From Tetmemena sp. SeJ-2015 (taxonomy: Eukaryota > Ciliophora > Spirotrichea > Sporadotrichida > Oxytrichidae), in contig JAJKFJ010020788.1 of NCBI GenBank assembly GCA_027382625.1, positions 124,001-188,000 of the forward strand: a DNA stretch of 64,000 nt. Direction: 5' to 3'. The notes beneath the pieces were generated by a model that saw nothing but the letters and a program-made list of their open reading frames with translations, made no database searches and was not told the DNA's origin. Shown here in pieces: positions 22,984 to 34,703 of this stretch. Position 1 is the first letter of the stretch. Every line of letters begins with the position of its first letter. The position numbers were made by a program, and so were the translations under genes.

Positions 22984-24749
22984 ATCTATTAAATATATTG
23001 AAAGTGAGCTAGCTAGATATTACTAATTCTGTTATGAGATTGTAGATGAATTCGAATTTACAATTTTGAGATATAAAGTTGGAGTTTGGGTAAAGACCAT
23101 TTGCCAACTCTAAAGAGTTTGGTGAAAATTGGTTTGCACTCATATCCAGAGTTAATAAAGTAAGAAGCTATCATCAAAATTAAAATTGATTAATTAAATT
23201 CTCAGAATAAATTTAATTTTGCAATTTCCAATTTAACATTAAGCAATAAATTAATTTTGATGAAAAACAATTTTAATTTGCTCTTATAAATAAAAGGAAA
23301 AATATATTTGATTAGCATTTTAAAGAATAATATTAATGTTATAATTGGAGGCAATCTTTAATTTGATTATCTAATTAGCTTTCAGTAAGATTTTATTTAT
23401 ATTTTCACTTTAGATATAAGAAATTTTCTATTTACATAAGAGGTGAGAGTGAGAATATAATTTCGCTATTATTATGTCTAATATAAAATTAGTGTAGAAT
23501 TGGCTTGAAAATTTAGCAATAGAAAATAATTCTAAAACTATCGTAAGATACTTCATATTACGCAGAGATTAATTCTAAGTTTTAATTTTTTAATTCGTAA
23601 ATTAAATAGCAAGAATTACTTAAAACCATGAAAAATAGCAGTCAGTATGAATTTTTAATTTTATAAAGAAATTCGAATTTATATAGGCTTTGTTTAGTAA
23701 ATTTGCGAGTTATTGTAAATAGTGAAATTTTGGGATTTCCCATAATTTATGTTCTTAATTTTAACTAGGTTCAAAATATAATTAATGCTCATTTTAAATT
23801 AATTTTTTTAATAATTTATTGAAAAATTGATAAAATATTGGTGATGCTTTTAATTAATAATTATTTTGTTATTTTATCTAAAGGATATTATTGTAAATTT
23901 CCCCTTTAGCATTTAAATTTAATATTATTAGACTAAACTATAACTAAAATATAATTATTGATTATTAACTTTTAATGGGATTAAGTTTGAGAGTAGAGGT
24001 TTCAATATCACTAAAAGTATATGTTCTTGTATGAATAAATACTTAGAAGTTAACAATCAAACAGAGCCATGTTTATTTTTAATTAATTCAAAAGATATGG
24101 TAGTAATTAAATATCTAGAGAATCATATGACATTTTTTATTATTCTGATAATTGAATATAACCATTGTTATTGGCATCTAGTCTCAATTTAAAATAAAAA
24201 ATTATTTTTATAAACAATATAATTAAAATTAATTAAATAAGGGGAAACCCTAATGAGTCAGAATTTATAAGGAATAGGTATGAGGGAATTAAAGATCCAT
24301 TAAAAGAAATTAACTGGAGCTTTAATCATCTGCGCTTTAATTAAAATTTTTGTAAGAGGAAGTTTTAATTTATTATTGCCAAAACTTAATCATTTAGTGA
24401 GAATATTAAAAGTTAAAATAAATTTTGCAAGAGAATTTTACTTAAATAGAGAATATAATTTATTTGCAAGTATTTAATAGCAAAACTAATGCATTTTCCA
24501 TAATTTTTAAAAATATAAAGACTAAGTGATTTTATTAGATTCTTAAATTAAAAAAATATATATAAAAAATTTGCAAGAATAATTTATACTAATTGAAACT
24601 TATTTTTAGCATGAATATTTTATACTTTTATCATTTGAGTTTCATGAATAAAATAGAAGGGTTACAGTTTATTACCTCATAATTTATCGGGAGTTTGGGA
24701 TATTAAAGAAATTAGAGTGAGCTATTAAATAGTTAAAATATCTTTATTG
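22984..24749. other. Spacer between calpains E and F
   Basis: 1.8 kb of AT-rich DNA with no recognisable gene, RNA or long repeat. Confidence 0.5.
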
Positions 24750-27700
24750 ATGCGATCATTGGCAACTGTCCTGCTGTTGGCGGCTTCGGCCTCTGCTCTC
24801 CAAATGAGGAGAGACAACACCAAACTCCAAAAGCTAGCTGAAAAGCTTTCCAGAGCCTAGCAAACCAACTCTGGTCAGACTTGCCAAGATGCCATCAATA
24901 GACTCTGGAAGTCCCTGGATTATGACTACAAAACCATCCTTGGAAGCGGGAAATAATTTACTGATGAAGACTTCTCCTTATCTGTAGACGGCATGTACAA
25001 ATTGCAATAAATATTCGTACTTATGTATTGGCCTGAATACTCTCCTACCGCCTACAGATGGATGGACAAAGCCGATCTTTATTTTTGCTAAACTTATCTG
25101 GCTAGAGCAAGAGATAGACTACCGACTGCGACCCTTTTCGGAGAAAATGAAGACAAGGTTAAGCCAATCGGCATGGAATATTATTATATTTTATCAAAGT
25201 GACTTTGGTGATTACTACTTTATCGCAGCTTGCTCAGCCGCAGCTGAGTAGGAAGATAGAGTTAAGGGACTCTTTGTCACCCCGAGCTACAACCCAGAAG
25301 GAATCATTGTCGTCAAAGGAATTTATTTTTAATGGTTCTCGGTGTCCAACAGACTACATTAATTTTTAGAATATTTCTTAAGAGAATTAATTAAAATAGT
25401 ATTGCTGGAATAAGTCAGCTCAACAACAACAACCTTTCCTTCTGCTCTTTTATAAAATTAACAATTTTAAAGTATTTTACTAGCTATTCCTGAAAACAGA
25501 AAATTAATTTTGACGTTCTTAAATTCACTTTCTTGAATCTCAATCAAATTATCCCCTTTTCAAATTTATTGTTCTCTAATCTTATTTAAATTTGAAATAT
25601 GTTTTATCTATTAAATTAGAGTGGAAGGTATCTCATCCTTTACAAAGAAAAATCAAGAATTATATAGGAATCTTTCATTATAAATACCTTGTGACAAAAT
25701 ATAAGTCTGAAAACCCGAATAATTATTGCCTTACCTTTATAATGTACTCCGACTACTTTATTCTATCTTCGAAATTATTTAATACTTTTATCATATTTAA
25801 AATCTGATTTTAATTAAAATTTTACTCATTTATAATATAAATATCAAAGGAAATATAAATATTAAATAAATGCTATTTAAATTAAATAACGAAAGGGAAT
25901 ACATTAACACAATTTGGATTTATTTTTTAGACTATCGTTTTAGATGACTACCTTCCTTTTTACAAAGGTTCCACAGATATCTTTGTTGGAAGCACATCTA
26001 ATTCAAACCACAAAATATTTTATTCTAAAAAGCAATCATTTATCATTAAGCTAATAAAATTCGCCATCTATAACGCAACTCTTTCCTTAGAGCCTCAGAG
26101 AAGTTCAAATAATTATAGTATGAATTTTGTATAGAAATTTTTGAATAGGAAATTAGCTGAGACCTTATTCCAGTAATGCTCAAATCTGAATCTACAATAA
26201 TCATATGTAAATAAATATTACCTACTGCGAGTGAGGTCTAAGATAAACCAAATTAATTATGAAAATATCCCTTATTAAGGTCTACTATAGAAAGACTATA
26301 AATAGAGTCATCGTGGCTTGCATAGGAATAAGGAAAATAAGTATTCTCCTAATTATATACTCAATCACAACTAGAGAGTTAAAAGTGCTAAATGAAAATA
26401 GAAGGGAGTTTTTAATAATTTTTAAAAAGAGGACTCTATCCTTAAACTTAAATTGGGATTAAGAACTCCTGTCTCTCTCAACTTTAATTATCTTTCTAAT
26501 GCAAGTTTTCTATCAGTTCTCAGTTAATTAATAATTAAATTAATTTCAGTTTAAATTAATAATTTATTAGTGCATAAGATAAATCATTGATCACAGCTGC
26601 CTGCGATTCCTAATTTATTTTATTACCATTTTTTAAACTATTATATATTATTTCAAGTACTCTTAAGGATTCCTTTCTACTCTTAATAAGGATTTTAAAA
26701 TTAATTATGAATAAAAAGGTTTTGATTAGAATACACTCTGGCTAGCTTTTCTTGAAAAGGCTTGGGCAAAGGTTCGTGGAAATTATTATAGAACTCAAGC
26801 CGGCTAAATAAATTATAATGCTTGGGATCTGAGGTATTCCAATTCTTTTACGGACTTCCAACTACTACCTATGCTAAGTACTCTGCTAACTGGACTGTTC
26901 CCGAAAATATATTCACTCTCATTTATAACCAATTATAAGAATCGTTATTTAAAGCTATTCATTTTCATTAGTTCATTCAATATGGGGAGAGTCAATTATA
27001 ATAAATACTGCTGCATTAATTGCTTATTTTTAGTGAGGCAAGAATATAAAATGATCTAGTTAATTTTTCTCTTTTAAATTTTATTCATCATATTCCTATT
27101 TTATATGATCCTTTCCTTAAAAGGCTTCCCTTTATTCTTAAATTTTTAAAAAAAAATAAAAATCTCTTACGAGGGTTGGCAAAGAAGGATCGATCAGACG
27201 TAATTAAAAAATTTATTTATTATTAAATATCTTCTCCTGTATTTTAAATAGATATTATTTTATCTAAATCAATTTTGATATTATTTAAGGGGATTCATGA
27301 AGCTGGTACCTAAACTTTTAAATCAATTTTAAATAAAATTGTTCTGCGACAATAAAAAGGTTTAACAAAACATAATCCAAGCTTCTTCAACAGGTTAATA
27401 TTTTTAAATAATAAACTCATCAACTAAATAAATGATGCTTTTCAATAAACACAATGTGAACTTATATTAACGTGGGAGTATACTGAAATCATTGTACCCT
27501 CTACTATAAGTTCATGTAAAAACAAAAAGGACTCATGAATATATGCAATTAAATATTATACTAAAGAGAAAATTCAAATCTATTCTTGATTAATTATATT
27601 TTTTATCCCTTTGTAGGGTAAGACTTGAGAAAATTTGTGTGTAACTGAGGTCTTGTATAACTCCTTCATGAAATCTCATAGAATCATTGCTTTATATTTT

Positions 27701-30700
27701 GCTCAATAGAAATATTAGGGTTTATAATTTATAAGGTTTCAACATCAGGGCTAGCGAATTTGGGCTGAAAGATGCCAGCATCTACACCGTATAAAAATAA
27801 ATTACTTTTTACGCATTTATTTTTAAATTGTTACAAAATGTATTTATTTATAATTCATAACTCTTAAATTTTGACCTAATTTTCTACTTTTTCTATTAAA
27901 TTAGAAATCATATAAAAATATAAAGATTATTTATATAAAATATTGTATAAATTATTTACCGTCTTGTCTTCTCACATCGTCTATGATAAAGACGGATCTG
28001 AAAAAGCCAGACTGCTAAGATGCAGAAGTCCATTGGGACAAGAAGAATCCTACACAAATATTTAATTCTTACACCGGAACAATCAATATTTTAAATAATT
28101 TAACATGGAATGATCAAGCCGAAGTCTGGTCCGACACAGAAAATAACTACAATTATTTATATAGTTAACTTTTATACTTATAATTTTATATATAAAATAT
28201 ATTTAACTACGCTACTTAAGTGCCTTTCACTCCAAATCTTATTCCTGTTATAAAAAATATTTACAATATATTGATATCTTTATAAATAATTTAATGAATT
28301 CAATAATTTATGCTTATGCGTTTCTTTAATCGTTATAAATTGAAGAGTAATGACGGAATCTTCTTCATTGATCAACAGCAATTCCATTACAGCTTTGGGA
28401 AAGTTCAAATTTCATTCTGGGACGAGGACTACGTGAGTACCACTTCTCAGGTGAGGGGCGACTCCATCGGCCTCGGTAACTAGTTCTCATTTACCCTCAC
28501 TGACTCATACGAAGGATTCTTCGGAGTGGACTTAAATAAGTTGCTAATAATCATTCATTCATTCATTCATAGAGATATATATTTATTAAAAATCATATCA
28601 TATTTTAACTTCTACTTCCCTAGAATGTACCTTAATATGTTTATTTTAGGGAGTGTGTCCTCTTACCGCAAGTGTGATCCGTAAATATTTTTCCCACACT
28701 TGGTGAATTTCCCTCCTCACATGTTAGAGAGAACATATCCTCCTTTTACGATTATGACTGCAATTTTGGTAACATAAGTTTAGTATTTAATTGTCGGTAG
28801 CTGAAATCTGATTTTCGGGGGTTCTTCCTCGACAGTAAAATTTTAATGAAAAAAAAGTAAGTAAAAAATAGTTTATAGGATAATTTTGCTCCTGAATCTA
28901 ATTCTTCCAATTATAGAGGCCTATTCGAACATCAAGCTAAATTTTATCCTAATTAGTCAGTTAGAGGTCAGCTGCACTAAATAAAATCTATATTTTTAGC
29001 TATTTTTTCGCTATTGTAAAATTAATTTAAAGTGCTATTTTGAAATAGTGCAGTATTTTACATAACAAAATTTAATTAATATAAAGGAGCTAATGCTACA
29101 ATTTTTCAGCACTACTTATTTGGCTTATAGCTAAAGCAATGTTATGTAATCAAAAATATTGCACTATTTCAAAATAGAACTTTAAATTAATTTACAAATA
29201 GCGAAAAAATAGCTAAAAATATAGATTTTATTTAGGTCAGCTGACCTCTAACTGACTGAATTAGGACTAAAATTTGAGGCCTTAAAATTTCGAATAGCCT
29301 CTATAATTGGAAGAATTAGATTCAGGAGCGAAAATTATCCTTAAAACATATTTTTTACTTACTTTTTTTCATTATAAAATTTTACTGTCGAGGAAAGGCC
29401 CTCCCCGAATTTTCATTTATTGTATCTTATGACAGAGTCAGCATCAACCAAGATTTACTAGCCGTTCCTCTTGTTTTCTATTTTATAAGGATATATGTGT
29501 GGTCCGACACCGCAAGTGCATTAAAAATATCTACTATATGTGCTTAATAAAAATAATTAAGGTCACGTGAAGAACCACTACCCATTATTTCAAATATATA
29601 GCCCATATTTTAAGAGTAAATTATAATCAACAAATTTAAAACATAATCTTTTTTCTTAAAATTTATTCTATTATTTTAAATCAAGACTTTGTATTCTTAA
29701 AATAAAGGTATATTTTTATCTTTCATTATTGCTATAATTTGAAAATAAAAATAATTTTATTTTGACATCAACCAAAATTTTATTTTATCTAATTCATTTA
29801 TTAATTTATTAATAATAAAATTCTTATTAAAATTTATTAATTTAATAAGAAATTTATTAACTAGGAATAGCTTGATTTGTTCTACCTTATTTTTATGATA
29901 CCTTTATATTTTAATAATTCTTAAAATTGAGATAACATTCTTTTCTATTATTAATTTTTTTGATTTAATGATAAATATTTTGGATGATTTGGGTGTTTGA
30001 GCTGGCTGCAAAGATAAATCTACTACAGCAACCGTTACAATAATTAAAGACGGGATAACTCTCTCACAGCTAAAAATCTCGGACGAAGATTCATTTGGAT
30101 TCGGCAGAAAAATCTATGCCGCTGGAAATTACGTGGTTGTTGTCAGACCAAAGTGGCAATCCAATATATTTAATAAAATGATGTGCGAGATTATGCGTTC
30201 AGAACTTTCCTACCAAGTGAGGCTTAAATCTAGATAACTCAAACTGCCTTCAACAGTATCTAATAATAGGCAGCGGTCATGGCACCAGCCTATTTATCGA
30301 TGGGTGACTCCCTCCAATATATGTGCTATGAGAACAAGTTTGGAATATGCACTCTCAAGGACTACATCGATGGAAGCAACAACTTGGTTCAATTTAACAA
30401 GGTCACAGGCAAAAAGACTTGCAATTTATTATTAAACACAAATAATAAAAGTAAAAATCATACATACAAATACCTGTATAAAATTTGTTATCAAAAGTTT
30501 ATGAAAATTTAAAATATTTGAGAAAAATAATAGCAATAGTTTTAGAAGATAAACTAGAATATAAGGATTTTAAAAATTGCTATGAATCTCATTTCTTAGA
30601 TCATGATTATTTATTTAGTATGCAGCTTATAGCTATTTGGGTAATCTTATTAGACTTATTATTTTAATATAAAGAAGATATAAAGTTCTATTTTAACTAT

Positions 30701-31619
30701 ACTGTTGAAGTTTAATCTAAAATAAGATTGTTGTCTTATATAATTCTTTTTTTTTTGAATAAAATATTTCTAGAAATGAGAAAGATGAAATCTAGTTTAT
30801 TTTAAGAAAAAATAGAAGGAAAATATTCTCTTGCAAATAAATTAAAGACTCCTAAACATATGAATTGAATAATTTTGCTTTAATTAATTTTAATTGAACT
30901 CATTAAATTAAGGGGTAATTTAATATATTGGTTATTATTAATGCAAGTTTGTTTCCACATTTACTGGTGTGGGAGAAGGAAAGTCGACTTTGGCTTCGAA
31001 CTAAGACATTAGCAAATAATGCACAAAGAAAGTTTCTAAAGTCGGAAAAGACACCAAGACATTAAAATTCATAATTTATTGCTACTTTTTATAAGACTGT
31101 TTTCACTTGCACCTGCTCTATATCTAACAATCAGGCATGCAATAAATAATTTAAGAAATTATTAAAAGAAATTATTTTTTATATTTTTTATAAATAGTAA
31201 AATATCAACTAAGTATTGAGTTTCTTTAAGAGACAAGGAAATCATAAAGGCTTATTTTCACAGATTCTGATTATATTAAATAGAATTTAAAGTGTAAAAG
31301 CAATCGGCAATCCTGGTCAATTAGCTAATTTTGGAGGGACTTAGCTTTTTCTATCTCATTAAATACAGATTTCACTCATTTTTAAAAATAGAGTTCTAAT
31401 TTATTTATTTTATATAAAGTTCTGATGATTTGAAATTATTCTGAATTGTTTTCTAATAATGGATGATACATATTAAGTTTGTTCATATTTTTCATTCAAT
31501 TTCTTAAGTCTGTTATATTTTATTCATTTTAATAATAAAAGTTAATGCAATTATCTCTCTCAGCCCCTTCTACTAAAGTTGGGTCAGCCACAGTCGATGA
31601 CTCCTACAACTGCAAGTGA
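24750..31619 (+). CDS. Catalytically dead calpain paralog (pseudoprotease), copy F
   Basis: ATG 24750 starts a signal peptide (MRSLATVLLLAASASA) and TGA is at 31617. The fold is recognisable, but Cys becomes Tyr (FGDYYF for LGDCYF), His becomes Ser (GLKDASIYT for GLAKSHAYT) and Asn becomes Ser with Trp to Leu (RCRSPLG for RCRNPWG). IESs: 24998-25027 ATGTA; 25079-25099 ATCT; 25182-25194 TAT; 25323-25333 AAT; 25357-25934 AGACTA; 25990-26719 GG; 26806-26822 GCT; 27791-27962 ACCGT; 28056-28074 TACAC; 28151-28210 AACTAC; 28238-28351 AAT; 28534-28611 ACTT; about 28627-30006; 30166-30179 AAT; 30425-30946 TGCAA; 31061-31097 AAGAC. The stretch 26930-27760 and the last exon are only partly resolved. 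It is the longest copy because its IESs are large. Confidence 0.75.
25323..25333 (+). other. 11-bp IES, calpain F, pointer AAT at KG|MVLG
   Basis: The shortest version at this conserved position. Removal gives VVKGMVLGVQQTIV. Confidence 0.72.
25357..25934 (+). other. IES, calpain F, pointer AGACTA
   Basis: 578 bp, AT-rich. A 72-codon open stretch inside (25592-25807) has no coding signs. Removal restores QQTIVLDD. Confidence 0.75.
25990..26719 (+). other. IES, calpain F, pointer GG
   Basis: 730 bp between TDIFVG and FDQNTLW. The short pointer makes the exact edge uncertain. Open stretches inside are not supported as genes. Confidence 0.55.
28627..30006 (+). other. Large IES of calpain F containing a palindromic element
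   Basis: It separates the FYFPRMY segment from GCKDKSTTATVTI. The pointer was not resolved. It holds a long inverted repeat at 28811-29414 and otherwise AT-rich DNA. Confidence 0.6.
28811..29414. repeat. Palindromic (MITE-like) element 2, inside an IES of calpain F
   Basis: Inverted arms of about 270-290 bp, with ends near TTTTCGGGG and CCCCGAAT. They share matching blocks such as CCTCGACAGT/ACTGTCGAGG and GCACTATTTC/GAAATAGTGC, with about 90 bp of less matched centre. The sequence differs from element 1. No coding sequence is seen. Confidence 0.75.
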
Positions 31620-32513
31620 TTCAAATAAGAGATGAGCTTCTCTCAGTATTCACTAGCTCAGAAGCTTTTAATAAAATTTATTAATTAATTTATTGAAATA
31701 ATAGCATATTTAATTTAGCTACAGATGTTTAATAAACTCTCAAAGTAATATATTCAAATCTTCTTCGTCCAAATCTGCTTGACCAAAACTTTCGAGTTTT
31801 TGGCTTTCAGGTTTTGGGCATCTACAATTTACACTGTCTATTGAAGGTATTTAATAACCTTGCTTCAAGGAAATAATATTTTGAGGGTAGAGATTGTAAG
31901 TTTTATTAATCAGTAAGTAAGGTAACGCCTCAGTTGCTTATTTTATTTATATTCAACGCTTAATTACACAAATCAGAAACAAAATTATCAAACTATTTAA
32001 AATTTATACTAAAGGAAAATAATTCAATATTTAATATAATCAGCGAATAGATAGTTAAAAGACTAATGTTTAGTAGTTTTTTACGGTAAAATATACATAT
32101 AGACTCATGGCAAAAGGAATTTATTCAATTTTCCCTAACAAAACCAAAGAGGGGATCATTAAATAAGCTTTAAATTTTAAATAAAATTAGATTATTATTT
32201 TAAATTAATGAATGGTAGGATAATAAATATATTTTCCTTGTTTATAATTTACAAAAAAATAAAATATACTTATCAGTTACCTAAATTCAGTTTAGAAAAT
32301 TAATTTTTCAAAAGTTAGTGAATTATTTGTTAAATTCATAATAAGAGGTTAAGCAGAAGAAGACACATGAATATTGTAAAAGTAAACAAGATATCTTAAA
32401 AATGAGCCAAGCAATTCAGAATAAATTTTGAAAGTAGCTACGATGATAAAAAATTAATTTTTCAAAGTCGTTCATTTAATAAATATTTTTGACTAAACTC
32501 CACAAATGCTTTT
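31620..32513. other. Spacer between calpain F and the Rab-like gene
   Basis: It holds the AGGTATTTAATAACCT element near 31845 and otherwise AT-rich DNA. Confidence 0.5.
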
Positions 32514-33641
32514 TCAAAATGGCAGATAAATTTAAACATAAGATTAAAATATTTAATTTTTTAAGACATTGTTGAGAGAACTTTCATAGAAAGAAGCTCC
32601 AATACTTTTAGCAAAAACCATTCCTTCCTCAAAACTGATCTCTCTTTCATAATTTTAAAAAATAAAAAATTGCCTTATTAAAAACTTTCTGATACGAGAT
32701 CTGCTTTGTTACCGATTACTATAATGTTTTTAATTATTTACAGTTAAAAACTTGCATGCCTCATTTTGGTTCTCCCTAATGCTTTGTATTATAGCATAAC
32801 GATATTTAAAATATATCTTAGATTAAATAATTTATAGAATAAAATGGTAAATAGACTTCTTCTAAATGCAAGAAAGATTCGCGATCAGATACAGCATAGA
32901 CCAAAATAGCTGCTTATGAGGCCTTGCAATACCCTTTTATAATGCTCAAAATTTTTTTTAAAAACATATATAAATTTTTTTAAGATTTTAATTATAAAAG
33001 CAATCCATCAATTATAAACTGTCGCTCTAGTCTAAATTCTCAATTTTGTATAATTATGTAAATATATTTCCTCAATTAAAAGTGGAGTTTTAATAATGTA
33101 TAACTATCATTAATTAGCATGATGGGCGTGGAACGAAAGCTTTACCGTAATAAGTTAAGTAATTGTACTTGAAAAATAAAGGAATTAACCTTATATATTT
33201 GTCCCTTATACTTTCAAAAAAAAAGAAGTTTTAAAGAAAAAAAGTATTTTCTTTCATTTTTTCATTTTTTTAAAGCTTTTTTAAAAAAAATATCTATTAT
33301 AATTATGCGATAATCATTTATATAAAATAAATCTTAAGAAGTAAGATCTAAATTTATAATGTAATTTTGGGAGATCTTAAAAATTTTGCAAAATTAATTT
33401 TAAACTTGAATGAGAACTAGAGTCGTAAATATAAAACTAGATAGATTGGGGGTCTTTAGAATGAAGGAAAACTGTCTTTGTAGAAAACTGAGCGAAGTCT
33501 TAATTTCAAAATGCTATTATTGAAATTAAAATTTTAATTTCAATCTCTAGGATCTTGAATATATCGATGTACGAGGGATGTCTTTCCAACATTTTCTGAT
33601 CCCAAAACTGTTAAATTACAGAAATTATTTTTCCCTGTCAT
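32514..33641 (-). CDS. Rab-like small GTPase, interrupted by IESs
   Basis: Minus-strand pieces in order: start at 33641 (MTGKNNFCNLTVLGSE), P-loop GSENVGKTSLVHRYIQD, effector-like DSFPSFQRPPI, ASQAAILVYAVSDRESF, the G4 box VIGNKADL, then FEEGMVFAKSIGASFYESS (G5 region). Pointers fit the joins: AAGA removes 33479-33556 and restores RYIQDSFPSF; GAAAG joins the G4 block to the EGMVFAK block. The WDTAGQE segment was not located, and the apparent end (TGA at plus 32514) lacks a prenylation Cys, so the gene model is incomplete. It lies about 1 kb upstream of calpain G in the opposite orientation. Confidence 0.65.
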
Positions 33642-34703
33642 TATTCTTTTTATTTATTTATTTATTTTGTCTTTATAAATTCATTAGCCTAAATATATTT
33701 TAAATAAAATTTTAAGCAATTTAAAAAATGAGAACGGATTTAGCATACCTTTCTCTTTTTAGCTATTTAAATCCCTAAAAGTGAATAAAATTATATTCAG
33801 AACTCGCATTTGGGCTATTTAATGTTTTTTAAGGTTATCACTCTGATAGAAGGGTAGTAAGAATACATGCTAAGCAAATTTATATATTTGATGTTTCTGA
33901 GAAAATAAGCAACAAGTGAGAAAATAATTTGGAGCTTTTACTGTTGAACATTAATTTGCTAAGTCTATTTAAAGAATTATTGATTGTGAACACTTACACC
34001 TCGTGTGCTAACTATTGAGAAAAAGCATCTTTTATTTTTATCTTTATTTTTTACACAAATAATTGCAACCAAGGGTTATAAAATGGTTTAAGCATTTTCA
34101 TAATTGAGTTTAAATATAGAGAGAGGTGAAATTAAAGAGCTTACTGCTGCATCATATAGCTAAATGAAGGAATCATAATGATTTTTTCTAAACTACTGGA
34201 TCTTTCTCAATTTCATTTATTCCATTTAGAGCAGTCTAAATTCATCATCATTATAATTATTATTCTATTTTTATAGAGGAAAAATTAAAAAACAATAAAC
34301 TCTTATCACTCCAATAAATAATAGAGATTTAGAAATAAAAAAAACTTGTAACAAGAATTCAAGGAATCTGTCAATTTATATTAATAGAAATAGGTTAGAT
34401 ATCAAGCGAGATTAGGAGATATAGTGTGATCATATTAAGTATCCAAAATATACTTACAAATTAAAATAGAACAATAATTCATGCCAGATCATTGCTATTC
34501 ATTTTTATATATGTTTATTACTTCTAATAAATAATTTATAGAGTCAAAATAAATATAGAGAGATGCAAAATACTTAAATTTATTAAATCACTATTTATTA
34601 TAAAGCGATTCAATTCGCATATATATTATTTTATTAAAGTATTTAAGGGAGAGCGGATTGAGAGTAAATAAATTAAACAAATATATCTGTTCATTGACTG
34701 TGA
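33642..34703. other. Spacer between the Rab-like gene and calpain G
   Basis: AT-rich; presumably holds divergent promoters. Only the shared 20-bp element near its right end stands out. Confidence 0.5.
34658..34677 (+). promoter_or_regulatory. Shared 5' element upstream of calpain G
   Basis: Identical 20-bp word to 19955-19974, 26 bp before ATG 34704. Confidence 0.4.

Noticed and set aside
25592..26462. Open stretches of 67-72 codons
   Set aside because: They lie inside calpain F IESs, are AT-rich and show no recognisable protein.
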